A stretch of DNA of 64,000 bases, taken from contig NZ_BSUM01000001.1 in assembly GCF_030161595.1 (NCBI RefSeq), forward strand, positions 2,046,001-2,110,000, written 5' to 3'. How positions within the stretch are numbered: the stretch's first letter is position 1; every line of letters starts with the position of its first letter. Below the pieces are notes generated by a model, which had not been told where the DNA came from, made no database searches, and saw only the letters and a list, made by a program, of their open reading frames with translations. Origin of the DNA: Litorihabitans aurantiacus. GTDB lineage: Bacteria > Actinomycetota > Actinomycetes > Actinomycetales > Beutenbergiaceae. Made by a program: the position numbers and the translations under genes. Positions 18,301 through 26,502 of this stretch are shown piece by piece.

Positions 18301-18344
18301 CGGCCGAGGGCCGGCACCCCCGCGGGGGTGCCGGCCCTCGGCCG
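18301..18344. terminator. Bidirectional terminator (44-nt perfect palindrome)
   Basis: Arms 18301-18321 and 18324-18344 are perfectly complementary over 21 bp around a GC dinucleotide. The element lies between convergent genes (APC permease ending 18281, binding protein ending 18360). No long T run follows, as is usual in high-GC actinobacteria. Confidence 0.88.
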
Positions 18345-18359
18345 TTCGTGCTGCGAGCC

Positions 18360-19364
18360 TCACGGCTCGGTGATGAAGCCCTCCTGCACCATCCAGGCGT
18401 AGGCGACGTCGGCCGGCTCCTCGCCGTCGACGTCGACCTGGCGGTTGAGCTCGCGCATGAGGTCGTCGGTGATGCGCGCCGAGACGTCGGCGAAGACGTC
18501 CTGCAGCCCGGGGTAGGTCTCGAGCGTCTCGGCGTAGAACACGACCGAGGCGTTGTAGGCCGGGAAGAAGGCCCGGTCGTCCTCGAGCACCACGAGGTCG
18601 AGCGCGGGGATGCGCCCGTCGGAGGAGAACACCTCGCCGACCACGCAGTTGCCGCGGTCGATCGCCGCGTAGACGGCGCCGAGGTCGAGGACCGAGATCT
18701 GGTTGTCCGGGATTCCCTCCGGGCCGCGCGGCAGCTCGTAGTGCTCGAGCAGCGGCGTGAGGCCGTCGGCCCGGGAGTTGAACTCGGGTTCCACGCAGAG
18801 CGTGCGCTCACCCACCGGCACGGTCGCGAGGTCGCTGATCGTCTCGAGCCCGTACTTCTCCGCGTTGTCGCGCGAGACGGCGAACGCGTAGGTGTTGTTC
18901 AGCGGTGCCGGGTCGCTCCAGGTCAGGCCGAGCTCGCCGTCGGCCTCCGCCACGGCGGCGAACTGCTCGGCCGGGTCGGGGATGCCCTCCTCCTGGCCGA
19001 GGTAGGTCAGCCACGCCGTCCCGGTGTACTCCCAGGTGATGTCGGCGCCGCCGCTGAGCATGAGCTCGCGCACCGGCTGGCTGCCGGGCACGTTGCTGAG
19101 GTCGGTCACGGTGAACCCGGCCGCCTGCGCCGCGAGGACCGCGATCTTCCCGAGGATGAGCTGCTCGGTGAAGTTCTTCGAGGTCACCGTGACGGACGCG
19201 CCCTCGGGGAGGTCCAGGCGCTCGAGCGAGCCCTCGCCGAACTCGGGCACGAAGCTCGCGGCGGGCTGCAGCCCGCACCCGCCCAGGGCGAGGGCCGCGA
19301 GGGCGCCGACCCCGCCGACGAGGGAGCGGCGACGGCGGCGGACGGGACGGTGCACGCGGGTCAT
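18360..19364 (-). CDS. Osmoprotectant ABC transporter substrate-binding lipoprotein (OpuCC/ProX-type)
   Basis: 334 residues. Arg-rich signal sequence with lipobox LALGGC at about residue 30, so lipid-anchored. The mature domain opens with VTSKNFTEQLILGKIAV, the type-II periplasmic fold motif of glycine-betaine/choline/carnitine binding proteins, and has ADITWEYTGTAW and EVFSSDGRIPALDLVVLEDD. Aromatic residues for caging quaternary amines are plentiful, but the ligand cannot be fixed. The start overlaps the preceding permease by four bases. Last gene of the four-gene operon. Confidence 0.92.
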   Translation of the reverse strand: MTRVHRPVRRRRRSLVGGVGALAALALGGCGLQPAASFVPEFGEGSLERLDLPEGASVTVTSKNFTEQLILGKIAVLAAQAAGFTVTDLSNVPGSQPVRELMLSGGADITWEYTGTAWLTYLGQEEGIPDPAEQFAAVAEADGELGLTWSDPAPLNNTYAFAVSRDNAEKYGLETISDLATVPVGERTLCVEPEFNSRADGLTPLLEHYELPRGPEGIPDNQISVLDLGAVYAAIDRGNCVVGEVFSSDGRIPALDLVVLEDDRAFFPAYNASVVFYAETLETYPGLQDVFADVSARITDDLMRELNRQVDVDGEEPADVAYAWMVQEGFITEP

Positions 19365-20140
19365 GAGAGGCCCTTCGGGGTCGCGACGTGCTCGGCGACG
19401 CGTCCGAGCCAGTCGATGGCGAGCGCGAGCAGCGCGACCAGGAGCGACCCGGCCACCAGCACGTTGGTCAGGAAGAGCGAGACACCGGTGGTGATGAGGA
19501 TGCCCAGCCCCCCGCCGTCGATGAACGCGGCGAGGGTCGCCGTCCCCACCAGGAGCACCAGCGCGGTCCGGATGCCGGCGAGCATGAGCGGGACGGCGAG
19601 CGGCAGCTCCACACGCAGCAGCACACCGGTGGAGCTCATCCCCATCCCGCGACCGGCGTCGATGAGGCGCTGGTCCACGCCGGTGATGCCCAGCATCGTG
19701 TTGCGCAGCACGGGCAGCGCCGCGTACAGCACGAGCGCCACGACCGAGGCCCAGAAGCCGAACCCGAGCCAGAACGCCAGGAGCACGACCAGGCCGATGG
19801 CCGGGGCCGCCTGCCCGATGTTCGCGATCGCCAGGACGGGTGCGCGGGCGGCACGCAGCGAGCGCCGCGTGAGGAGCACGCCCAGGGGGATCGCGATGAC
19901 GAGCACGATGCCCGCCGCCGTGAAGGTGAGCGCGAGGTGCTCCACGAGGTAGCCCCACAGGTTCGACGGCGCGAGCGTATTGGCCTCGGTGGCGGTGATC
20001 TCCGCCGTCGTCACCCAGAGCGCGTAGGCGCCGAGCGCCGCGAGGATCGCGAGCGGCTGGATGATCAGACCGCGGGGGAAGGTGCGCCCTGCCCGGCCCG
20101 AGGAGGCGGGAGCGGAGGCGGCTGCGGTGGCGGCGCTCAT
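19361..20140 (-). CDS. Osmoprotectant ABC transporter permease (distal)
   Basis: 259 residues with an Ala/Ser-rich N-terminus and about six transmembrane helices. The binding-protein-dependent permease EAA-like loop is present (IDAGRGMGMSSTGVLLRVEL followed by PLAVPLMLAG), the site that docks to the ATPase. Similar to OpuCD/ProW. It pairs with the second permease (21416-22057) around one ATPase, as in OpuC systems. Overlaps its neighbours by four bases on both sides. Confidence 0.92.
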   Translation of the reverse strand: MSAATAAASAPASSGRAGRTFPRGLIIQPLAILAALGAYALWVTTAEITATEANTLAPSNLWGYLVEHLALTFTAAGIVLVIAIPLGVLLTRRSLRAARAPVLAIANIGQAAPAIGLVVLLAFWLGFGFWASVVALVLYAALPVLRNTMLGITGVDQRLIDAGRGMGMSSTGVLLRVELPLAVPLMLAGIRTALVLLVGTATLAAFIDGGGLGILITTGVSLFLTNVLVAGSLLVALLALAIDWLGRVAEHVATPKGLS

Positions 20141-21423
20141 CGCGCCCCGTCGTGGTCGGACACCGCGGGCAGGACGGCGCCGGAGGTGGCCCCCGGGACG
20201 GCGTCGAGGGCCGGCTCCGCACCGCTCCCGGTCGAGCCGTTCACGCCGATGGGCGCGGCGGCGTCGCGGCTCGAACCCTCGCGCGCCTCGGCGATCGAGC
20301 GCATCACGGTCTCGACGTCGATCACGCCCACGAAGGCGTCGCGCCGCCCGGTGACCAGCGCCCCGGCCACGCTCGAGACGAGCATCGTGTCGAGGGCGTC
20401 GTTGAGCGTCGCGCTGCGGCTCACGACCGGCAGGCCGGCGTCCGTGTCGGCCGGGATCTGCGTGACGCGGCCGAGCTGCTTGCGCGAGAGCCACGAGAGC
20501 GGCCGGTCGCGGTCGTCGAGCACGACGACGTGGCCGTGGCCGGCCTGCGTCACCCGCTCGAGCACCTCGGCGGCGACCTCGCCGGGGCGCGCGGTGACGG
20601 CGTCGGCGAGCTCGACGTCGCTCACCCGCGTCAGCGCGAGCTGCTTGAGCCCCGCACCGGCGCCGATGAAATTCTCGACGAACTCGTCGGCCGGCTCGGC
20701 GAGGATGCGCTCGGGGGTGTCGTACTGCACGATCTGGCCGCCCTCGCGCATGATCACGATCCAGTCGCCGAGCTTGACCGCCTCGTCGAAGTCGTGGGTG
20801 ACGATGACGATGGTCTTGCCCACCTCCTCCTGGATCAGGAGGAGCTCGTCCTGCAGGCGCTGGCGCGTGATCGGGTCGACGGCGCCGAACGGCTCGTCCA
20901 TCAGCAGGACGGGCGGGTCGGCGGCGAGCGCGCGGGCGACGCCGACGCGCTGCTGCTGACCGCCGGACAGCTCCCGCGGGTAGCGGTCGCGGTAGGTGTC
21001 GGGGTCGAGCGAGACGAGGTCCAGCAGCTCGTCGACGCGGGCACGGATGCGCTCGGCGTCCCACTTCAGTAGCTTCGGGACGATCGCGATGTTGGCGGCG
21101 ATCGTCATGTGCGGGAAGAGGCCGCCGGCCTGGATGACGTAGCCGATGCGGCGGCGCAGCTGGTCGCCGTCGATGTCCGTGACGTCCTGGTCGCCGAGGC
21201 TGATCGTGCCGGAGGTCGGCTCGATGAGGCGGTTGATCATTTTCAGGGTGGTCGTCTTGCCGCAGCCCGAGGGGCCCACGAGCATGACGATCTTCCCCGC
21301 GGGGATCTCCATCGTGAGGTCGCCGACGGCGGGGGTGGCGGAGCCGTAGCGCTTCGTCACGTTCTCGAGCAGGATGCGGGAACCCCCGGTGGGCGGGGTC
21401 GCTGTCGTCGATGTCTCAGACAC
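20137..21423 (-). CDS. Osmoprotectant ABC transporter ATPase with tandem CBS domains (OpuCA/ProV-type)
   Basis: 428 residues. ABC domain: Walker A GPSGCGKTTTLKMINRL (about 40-56), signature LSGGQQQRVGVARAL, Walker B VLLMDEPFGAVD, switch VTHDFDEA. A CBS pair follows at about 270-385 (PLSWLSRKQLGRVTQ, ATLNDALDTMLVSSVAGALV), known in this family to sense ionic strength and gate uptake. A flexible Ala/Gly/Ser-rich tail of ~40 residues ends the protein. Energises the two permeases and the binding protein of this operon. Confidence 0.94.
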   Translation of the reverse strand: MSETSTTATPPTGGSRILLENVTKRYGSATPAVGDLTMEIPAGKIVMLVGPSGCGKTTTLKMINRLIEPTSGTISLGDQDVTDIDGDQLRRRIGYVIQAGGLFPHMTIAANIAIVPKLLKWDAERIRARVDELLDLVSLDPDTYRDRYPRELSGGQQQRVGVARALAADPPVLLMDEPFGAVDPITRQRLQDELLLIQEEVGKTIVIVTHDFDEAVKLGDWIVIMREGGQIVQYDTPERILAEPADEFVENFIGAGAGLKQLALTRVSDVELADAVTARPGEVAAEVLERVTQAGHGHVVVLDDRDRPLSWLSRKQLGRVTQIPADTDAGLPVVSRSATLNDALDTMLVSSVAGALVTGRRDAFVGVIDVETVMRSIAEAREGSSRDAAAPIGVNGSTGSGAEPALDAVPGATSGAVLPAVSDHDGAR

Positions 21424-22057
21424 GGAGGCCTTTCGGGGTGGTGAGCCGGCCGAGGCCGACCAGCAGGAGGTCGAGGATCAGGGCGAGCACGACGACGGCG
21501 ACGACGCCGACCACCACCGAGGTCAGCGCGTTCGCGCCGCCGAGGCGGGACAGGCCGGAGAAGATCAGCCCACCGAGCCCGGGCCCGAGGGAGTAGGCGG
21601 CGACGGCGGCGATGCCCATGACCATCTGGGCCGAGATGCGGATGCCGCCAAGGATCACGGGCCAGGCCAGCGGCAGCTCGACGCGCACGAGGGTCTGGAA
21701 ACGCGACAGGCTGATGCCGCGGGCCGCCTCGACGAGGGAGGAGTCGACACCGGCGAGGCCCACCAGCGCGTTGCGCAGGATCGGCAGCGCGGCGAAGAAC
21801 GTCACGACCGTGACGGCGGGCGCCACGCCGAAGCCCATGGGGGCGATGAGGAGGCCGATGAAGGCGAAGGAGGGGATGGTCAGCCCGACGGCGCTGACGC
21901 CGTTGGCCAGCGAGGCGAGGGGCTTGCGGCGGTAGGTCAGCACCGCCAGACCCACGGCGATGACGGTGGCCAGGGCCAGCGACTGCACCACCAGGCTGAG
22001 GTGCTGCCACGACGCGAAGGCGATCTGGGGCCATCGTTCGACGACGAAATCGATCAA
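21416..22057 (-). CDS. Osmoprotectant ABC transporter permease (proximal)
   Basis: 213 residues, about five transmembrane helices with the coupling loop VEAARGISLSRFQTLVRVEL then PLAWPVILGG. First gene of the operon; it overlaps the ATPase start by eight bases. The 240 bases upstream hold its leader with a small stem-loop at 22132-22148 and no recognised gene. Confidence 0.9.
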   Translation of the reverse strand: MIDFVVERWPQIAFASWQHLSLVVQSLALATVIAVGLAVLTYRRKPLASLANGVSAVGLTIPSFAFIGLLIAPMGFGVAPAVTVVTFFAALPILRNALVGLAGVDSSLVEAARGISLSRFQTLVRVELPLAWPVILGGIRISAQMVMGIAAVAAYSLGPGLGGLIFSGLSRLGGANALTSVVVGVVAVVVLALILDLLLVGLGRLTTPKGLRV

Positions 22058-22131
22058 GGGACGGGTACCTGCTCACGTGGATTCGGGTTCGTCCACCGGC
22101 GCACGGCCGGTCAAGAACTGGATAAGGGATC

Positions 22132-22148
22132 GTCCGCACGGGGCGGAC
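22132..22148 (-). promoter_or_regulatory. Stem-loop in the leader of the osmoprotectant operon
   Basis: GTCCGC (22132-22137) and GCGGAC (22143-22148) pair around a 5-nt loop, 75-91 bases before the first permease start. On the minus strand a TTGACT that could serve as a -35 box precedes it by two bases, but no convincing -10 follows at 17 bp. Weak evidence for a regulatory leader. Confidence 0.3.
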
Positions 22149-22297
22149 AAGTCAAAGACCGTACCCGGTTCTCGTCATGACTGCACGGATCGTGATGCAC
22201 GGACGACCCGTGGGCGCAGGTGCGCCCGCGGGCCTCCGTGTCCGCAGGGAGCCGCTCCCCGGGCGCCGCGAGCGGCCGCGGAACGCCCGGGATCGCG

Positions 22298-23602
22298 TCA
22301 GTCGCGACCGGCTTCGTAGCCGCCACGGCGGAACGCCGGCGTGCCGAACGCGGTGACGGCCAGGGCCGCCAGCAACGAGGCGAGCATCACGGCCGCCATC
22401 GCGACCGCGGTGCCGCCGAAGACCCCGACGAGGGGGCTGATGGCGGCGGGGAGCAGGGCGCCGAGCGCCCCGCAGACGGCCGCGGCGGCGCCGGCGCGCT
22501 CCCCGTGACGTCCCAGCGCGATCGCGGTCGCGTTCGGGGGCACGAAGTTCTGGAAGGAGACGGCGACGGCGAGCGGGATCAGGAACCCCGCCACGCCACC
22601 GACCCCGGCGATCGCGATCGCGAGCATGACCACGACGACGGCGATCTGCACCGGGAGCGCGACCCGGATGATGCGGATGGGCGAGTACCGGTGGACGAGG
22701 TGGGCGTTGATCTGGGCCATCCCCACCATGAGGACGCCCGCGGCCGCGAAGAACAGCGAGAACTGCCCGCCGGAGAGCCCGAACTGCCCCTGCAGCACGA
22801 ACGGCGAGCCGGACACGTAGGCGATGAGGGCGCCGGTGACCAGGCCGGGGAGCACGGCGAAGGCGAGGAAGCGGCGGTCCGCCGCGAGCACGCGGTAGCT
22901 GCGGAGCGCGACGGCGACGCCCCCGGTCGTGCGCCGCTCGCGCGGGTGGGACTCGGGCAGGTAGCGCCAGACGGCGACCATCACGCCCAGCCCGCACACC
23001 GCGAGCACCGCGAAGACGGCGCGCCAGCCCCACAGGTGGGCGATGAACTCGCCGGCGGTCGGCGCGAACAGCGGCGCCACGCCGATGACGAGCATGAGTC
23101 GCGAGAGTGTCGCCGCCGCGACGGGGCCGTTGTAGCGGTCGCGGATGAACGCGTGCGCGCACACGCCGATCGCCGCCGCACCCACGCCCTGCATCAGGCG
23201 GAGGCCGAGGAACACGGCGATCCCGGACCCGAGCAGCACCGCGAGGCACGCGACCACGTGGATCGCGGCGCCGACGAGGACCGGCAGGCGGCGCCCGACG
23301 CGGTCCGACCACGGGCCGACGACGAGCTGCCCGAAGGCGGCCCCGACCATCATGAAGGAGATCGTCAGCTGCGCCGTCGCCGCGTTGACCCCCATCTCGT
23401 CGGCCACCTGCGGCAGCGACGGGAGGTACATGTCGACCGTGATCGCGAAGACGGCGGCCATCGCGCCCAGCAGGCCAACCAGGGCCGGGCGGGGGCGCGG
23501 GGCGGCGCCGGGGCCGCGGCGGACCGGTGCGGGGGCAGCGACGGCGGGCGCTGCGTCGGGGGTCACGAGGGCGTCGGAGGGGCGAAGGGGCGCTTGGGTC
23601 AT
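22298..23602 (-). CDS. MFS multidrug exporter, Bcr/CflA family
   Basis: 434 residues from the ATG at 23602; a GTG at 23647 is an alternative and neither has a clear ribosome site. The Ala/Pro-rich N-terminus is followed by 12 predicted helices. Helix 1 carries the DHA1 signature ITVDMYLPSLPQVADEM, the loop 2-3 motif is QLVVGPWSDRVGRRLPVL and motif C lies in GWRAVFAVLAVCGLGV. Bcr/CflA proteins export bicyclomycin, sulphonamides or chloramphenicol by proton antiport. Monocistronic. The 192 bases upstream, to the lipoprotein stop, hold no gene. Confidence 0.9.
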   Translation of the reverse strand: MTQAPLRPSDALVTPDAAPAVAAPAPVRRGPGAAPRPRPALVGLLGAMAAVFAITVDMYLPSLPQVADEMGVNAATAQLTISFMMVGAAFGQLVVGPWSDRVGRRLPVLVGAAIHVVACLAVLLGSGIAVFLGLRLMQGVGAAAIGVCAHAFIRDRYNGPVAAATLSRLMLVIGVAPLFAPTAGEFIAHLWGWRAVFAVLAVCGLGVMVAVWRYLPESHPRERRTTGGVAVALRSYRVLAADRRFLAFAVLPGLVTGALIAYVSGSPFVLQGQFGLSGGQFSLFFAAAGVLMVGMAQINAHLVHRYSPIRIIRVALPVQIAVVVVMLAIAIAGVGGVAGFLIPLAVAVSFQNFVPPNATAIALGRHGERAGAAAAVCGALGALLPAAISPLVGVFGGTAVAMAAVMLASLLAALAVTAFGTPAFRRGGYEAGRD

Positions 23603-23794
23603 GGCGGGACTCGGTTCGGTTCGCGACTGTCGGGGAGCGATGGCCACACCGGGCGCGGGTCGTGCGCGCGGGGACGCCTCCAGTGTGCGTGCTGGGAGCG
23701 CCGATGTCGAATCGTTTCGAACGTTGGATTTGCAACGTTCACCGGGCAGTCAACCGCGGTTCAAGCGGCTCCCCCGGATCGGTGTGTGAACGCT

Positions 23795-24238
23795 CTACTC
23801 GGCGGTGCCGACGGCGTAGGCCGTGATGTCGTCGCCCTCGGGCACCGCGAGCGAGAGCTGGACCGATCCCTGCGTGGTGCGGCCGAGCATCTGGATCGAG
23901 ACGGGCGAGCCGTTGCACGCCATCTCCTTCGCCGTCGAGCTCGCGCCGTCGATGAGGATCGAGACGGACGCCAGGCCCGTGCCGTCACCGCTGAGGCACG
24001 CGGCCTCGACCCTGAATCGCGACTGCGCCGGCAGCAGCTCCGCCTGGCCCTGCGCGACCTCACCGTTCTCGATCATCACGCGCGTGACCTCGCGGTCCTG
24101 CGGTCCGGGGATCTCGACGGGCGTGGTCGGGGCGGCGGTCGGCTCGGTCGGCACCTCGGGCTCGGGCTCGCTCGTGCAGGCGGCGAGGGCCGGCAGGAGC
24201 GCGGCGGCGAGGACGGCGAGCGGGCGGCGGGGGCGCAC
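23795..24238 (-). CDS. Putative lipoprotein of unknown function
   Basis: 147 residues. N-terminal Arg-rich signal peptide with lipobox ALAAC at residue ~21, then a Pro/Glu/Thr-rich linker (EPEPEVPTEPTAAPTTPVE) and a ~100-residue beta-rich domain with two Cys (EAACLSGDGTG and KEMACNGSP), probably a disulphide. No family recognised. Transcribed alone, divergent from the MpaB-family gene. Confidence 0.75.
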   Translation of the reverse strand: MRPRRPLAVLAAALLPALAACTSEPEPEVPTEPTAAPTTPVEIPGPQDREVTRVMIENGEVAQGQAELLPAQSRFRVEAACLSGDGTGLASVSILIDGASSTAKEMACNGSPVSIQMLGRTTQGSVQLSLAVPEGDDITAYAVGTAE

Positions 24239-24363
24239 AGGTGTCTCCCGGGGGTGGGTGCAGCGGGGCGGGGCAGGTCGTTTCTACCAGGTGGGTCTGG
24301 GCGCGCAGGCCCCCACCCGCCGGGGCGAGGTAGCGGCGGGACCGGGCCTTCGCCGTCGGGCGC

Positions 24364-25254
24364 GTGCGTGCTTCGATGGGAGGCGTGGGTATCACGACGC
24401 CGGTGGCACGGGCCCGGGCACGGGTGGGCCACGCCCTGTTCACGAAGGTGGCGGGCGAGGACGGGTACGACTCGCGCCGCCGCATCCACGAGACGCCGGG
24501 GCCGCGGTGGTTCGAGGCCGGCAGCCCGATCCAGCGGGTGCACGGGGACGCGTCGATGTTCGTCGGCGGGCTGCGGGCGCTGCTGCTGCAGTCGCTGCAC
24601 CCGCTCGCGATGGCCGGCGTGGCCGGTCACTCCGGCTACCGCGGCGACCCGTGGGGGCGCCTCGAACGCACCTCGACCTTCCTGGCGGTGACGACGTTCG
24701 CGACCGCGGAGGACGCGCAGCAGATGGTCGACCGCATCCGCGCCGTGCACGAGCGCGTGCGCGGCAAGGCGCCCGACGGCCGGCCCTACCGCGCCTCCGA
24801 CCCCCACCTGCTGACGTGGGTGCACATCGCCGAGATCGACTCGTTCCTGCGGGCGCACCAGCGCCACGGCAGCGCGCCGCTGACGCCGACCGAGGCTGAC
24901 GAGTACGTGGCGCAGACCGCGCGTGTGGCGCGGGCGCTCGGGGCGGAGGAGGTCCCGACGACGACGGCGGGGCTCGCCGACGCGCTCGCGTCCTACCGCG
25001 CGGAGCTGGGCGCCACCGAGGCCGCCGTCGACACCGCGCACTTCCTGCTGCGCGAGCCGCCGCTGGCCTGGGCCTCGCGCCAGCCGTACCGGCTCATCGC
25101 GGCCGGCGCCATCGGGCTGATGCCGGACTGGACGCGCGCGGAGCTGAAGCTGGGCGGGCCGCGGGGCGACGGGCTGCGGCGCGTGGGCGGCGGGGTCGCG
25201 ACGCGGACGATCCGGTGGGGCATGTCGACCGTGGGGAACCGCCGGCCGGAGTGA
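24364..25254 (+). CDS. Oxygenase MpaB family protein (DUF2236)
   Basis: 296 residues from the GTG at 24364; an in-frame ATG at 24376 is an alternative. The helical domain carries the family motif LLLQSLHPLAMAGVAGHSGY (about 75-95), whose His is a likely haem ligand in MpaB/latex-clearing relatives, then DPHLLTWVHIAEIDSFL. The family contains haem-dependent oxygenases, but the substrate here is unknown. No neighbouring pathway genes. Confidence 0.82.
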   Translation: MRASMGGVGITTPVARARARVGHALFTKVAGEDGYDSRRRIHETPGPRWFEAGSPIQRVHGDASMFVGGLRALLLQSLHPLAMAGVAGHSGYRGDPWGRLERTSTFLAVTTFATAEDAQQMVDRIRAVHERVRGKAPDGRPYRASDPHLLTWVHIAEIDSFLRAHQRHGSAPLTPTEADEYVAQTARVARALGAEEVPTTTAGLADALASYRAELGATEAAVDTAHFLLREPPLAWASRQPYRLIAAGAIGLMPDWTRAELKLGGPRGDGLRRVGGGVATRTIRWGMSTVGNRRPE

Positions 25255-25271
25255 GGTCGGCGCGCGCGGAG

Positions 25272-25505
25272 CTACGGGCCGGGCGGGGCCTGGTCGTCGC
25301 TCCGGCGCGTGAACATCCCGCGCACGAAGACGTAGATGCCGGCCAGGACGATGCCGAGCAGCAGCCCGACGGCGATCGCGGGGACGGTGCCGAGGTCCGT
25401 GGCGCGGCGCACGGTGAAGATCGAGCCGAAGACGAGGACGAGGGTCACGACGCGCGTGATGCCGTCCCCCGGGAACGCGTTGCGGTCACTGTTCACATCA
25501 CTCAT
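25272..25505 (-). CDS. Small two-helix membrane protein
   Basis: 77 residues from the ATG at 25505: hydrophilic start MSDVNSDRNAFPGDG, two transmembrane helices (ITRVVTLVLVFGSIF and VPAIAVGLLLGIVLAGIYVFV) and a basic then acidic tail. No family recognised. Convergent with the MpaB-family gene; its promoter side faces the stem-loop at 25543-25592. Confidence 0.65.
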   Translation of the reverse strand: MSDVNSDRNAFPGDGITRVVTLVLVFGSIFTVRRATDLGTVPAIAVGLLLGIVLAGIYVFVRGMFTRRSDDQAPPGP

Positions 25506-25542
25506 TCGCCCACCGTACAGCGACCTCAGCCCCTGGGGCATC

Positions 25543-25592
25543 GGAGCGAAAGACATCGCGACACTGCCGCAACATCGCGTCGCTTTCGCTCC
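25543..25592. repeat. Inverted repeat enclosing a direct repeat
   Basis: Perfect 10-bp arms GGAGCGAAAG (25543-25552) and CTTTCGCTCC (25583-25592) enclose two copies of ACATCGCG. It sits between the small membrane protein and the precursor gene in a 422-base stretch without a gene, whose composition is lower in GC than the flanks. Could be an operator or the end of an inserted segment. Confidence 0.6.
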
Positions 25593-25726
25593 ACTAACGC
25601 TGCAACTATGAGCCACCCGAAGACGCAACGAATAACCGGCACTTATCACGCACGGCAGGTCGGTCGCAACGGCCACCACTATCGATCTCTGATGCTGGGA
25701 AGTTCCAAAGAAATCGCGCGAAGCAC

Positions 25727-25756
25727 TTGCATCCCTCCGTCGCGCCTCGTTACACA
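25727..25756 (+). promoter_or_regulatory. Possible promoter of the precursor gene
   Basis: TTGCAT (25727-25732) and TACACA (25751-25756) are spaced by 18 bp in an AT-richer patch 172 bases before the precursor start. Plausible sigma-70-like match, not tested against alternatives. Confidence 0.3.
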
Positions 25757-25870
25757 TTTCTCACTCCGCGCAGCATCCCGACGGATGTGCGCGGCGCTTT
25801 TCTCGAGAGGTGTGCGTCCGCCGTGGTGTCGCCCATGGCGGGGAGTGTCGCAGTACGAAACCGAACACGC

Positions 25871-25911
25871 CCTCCCGCAGGGAGGCATCCACAACGGGCC
25901 CCTCCGGGGCC
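25871..25911 (+). promoter_or_regulatory. Two small hairpins in the precursor leader
   Basis: CCTCCC-GCA-GGGAGG at 25871-25885 and GGCCCC-TCC-GGGGCC at 25897-25911, both with perfect 6-bp stems and 3-nt loops. The second ends 16 bases before the GTG start, just ahead of the GGGGGA ribosome site, so it may stabilise the mRNA or tune translation. Confidence 0.5.
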
Positions 25912-25927
25912 AGGACATGGGGGAAAC

Positions 25928-26401
25928 GTGAACGCAGCACGTAGCACGCGCACCACCCGACGAAGGCTGGCGGGGGCTCTGCTCATCGCCGGCCTGGCTG
26001 GCGGCGGGGTCATCGCCGTCGAGACCAGCGCCACCTCGAACAGCCCTTCGCGAGCGTCGGGACCGGCGTCGTCGTCCCAGGCGGCGGGGACGCAGGTGCC
26101 GGGGGCGGTCGCCGCCAGCACCTCTGCCCCGGCAGCCAACGCCGGAACGACCTCGGGTGCGCCCGCGGCGAGCGGTGAACAGCTCGGCACGCTCATCAAG
26201 CAGGTCGCCAAGCAGTTGATCAACTGGGTCAAGTCGCAGGGCAGCAAGCTCTGGAACAGCTTCAAGGCGGCTGCGGAGAAGGGCTGGCAGTCGCTGACCA
26301 CCTGGCTCAAGGAGAAGCTGCCGGGGCACATCCGGGATGCGGCCATCGCCCTCGGTCTCGAAGAGGTCGCGAAGTGGATCATCGAGAACTGGCCGTTCTG
26401 A
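25928..26401 (+). CDS. Secreted bacteriocin-like precursor with Trp/Lys-rich amphipathic C-terminal domain
   Basis: 157 residues from the GTG at 25928 (GGGGGA 4 nt upstream). Three parts: a basic start and single hydrophobic helix (residues ~1-32, RRRLAGALLIAGLAGGG); a Ser/Ala/Thr/Pro/Gly linker without charge (about 35-82); and a compact domain of ~75 residues (83-157) beginning EQLGTLIKQVAKQLINWVK. That domain has six Trp (100, 109, 120, 126, 150, 155), nine Lys, no Cys, and i/i+3/i+4 amphipathic patterning, ending IIENWPF. The composition recalls aureocin A53/lacticin Q-type saposin-fold bacteriocins, but those are leaderless. Two stem-loops and then an ABC exporter and a CPBP protein follow. 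Bacteriocin function is inferred. It could instead be an anchored surface protein. Confidence 0.6.
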   Translation: MNAARSTRTTRRRLAGALLIAGLAGGGVIAVETSATSNSPSRASGPASSSQAAGTQVPGAVAASTSAPAANAGTTSGAPAASGEQLGTLIKQVAKQLINWVKSQGSKLWNSFKAAAEKGWQSLTTWLKEKLPGHIRDAAIALGLEEVAKWIIENWPF

Positions 26402-26408
26402 TCTGACA

Positions 26409-26482
26409 CCGCCCGTCTTCTATCCCTCGGGCGGACAACGTTCCACACCCCGACGGCCGCGGTGACGACCGTGGCCGTCGGG
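26409..26482 (+). terminator. Two stem-loops between precursor and transporter genes (possible attenuator)
   Basis: First: CCGCCCG/CGGGCGG, 26409-26415 with 26428-26434, 12-nt loop. Second: 15-bp arms 26449-26463 and 26468-26482 with one mismatch and a GACG loop. No T tract follows, so partial termination or mRNA 3'-end protection is more likely than full termination. This would keep precursor mRNA in excess over the downstream genes. Confidence 0.6.
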
Positions 26483-26502
26483 CCACCGACAGTGAGGTAC
26501 CG

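Noticed and set aside
25609-25931. A possible small plus-strand gene beginning MSHPKTQRITGTY
   Set aside because: No ribosome site, Arg/Ser/Pro-rich without conserved features, and it would run through the precursor leader hairpins.
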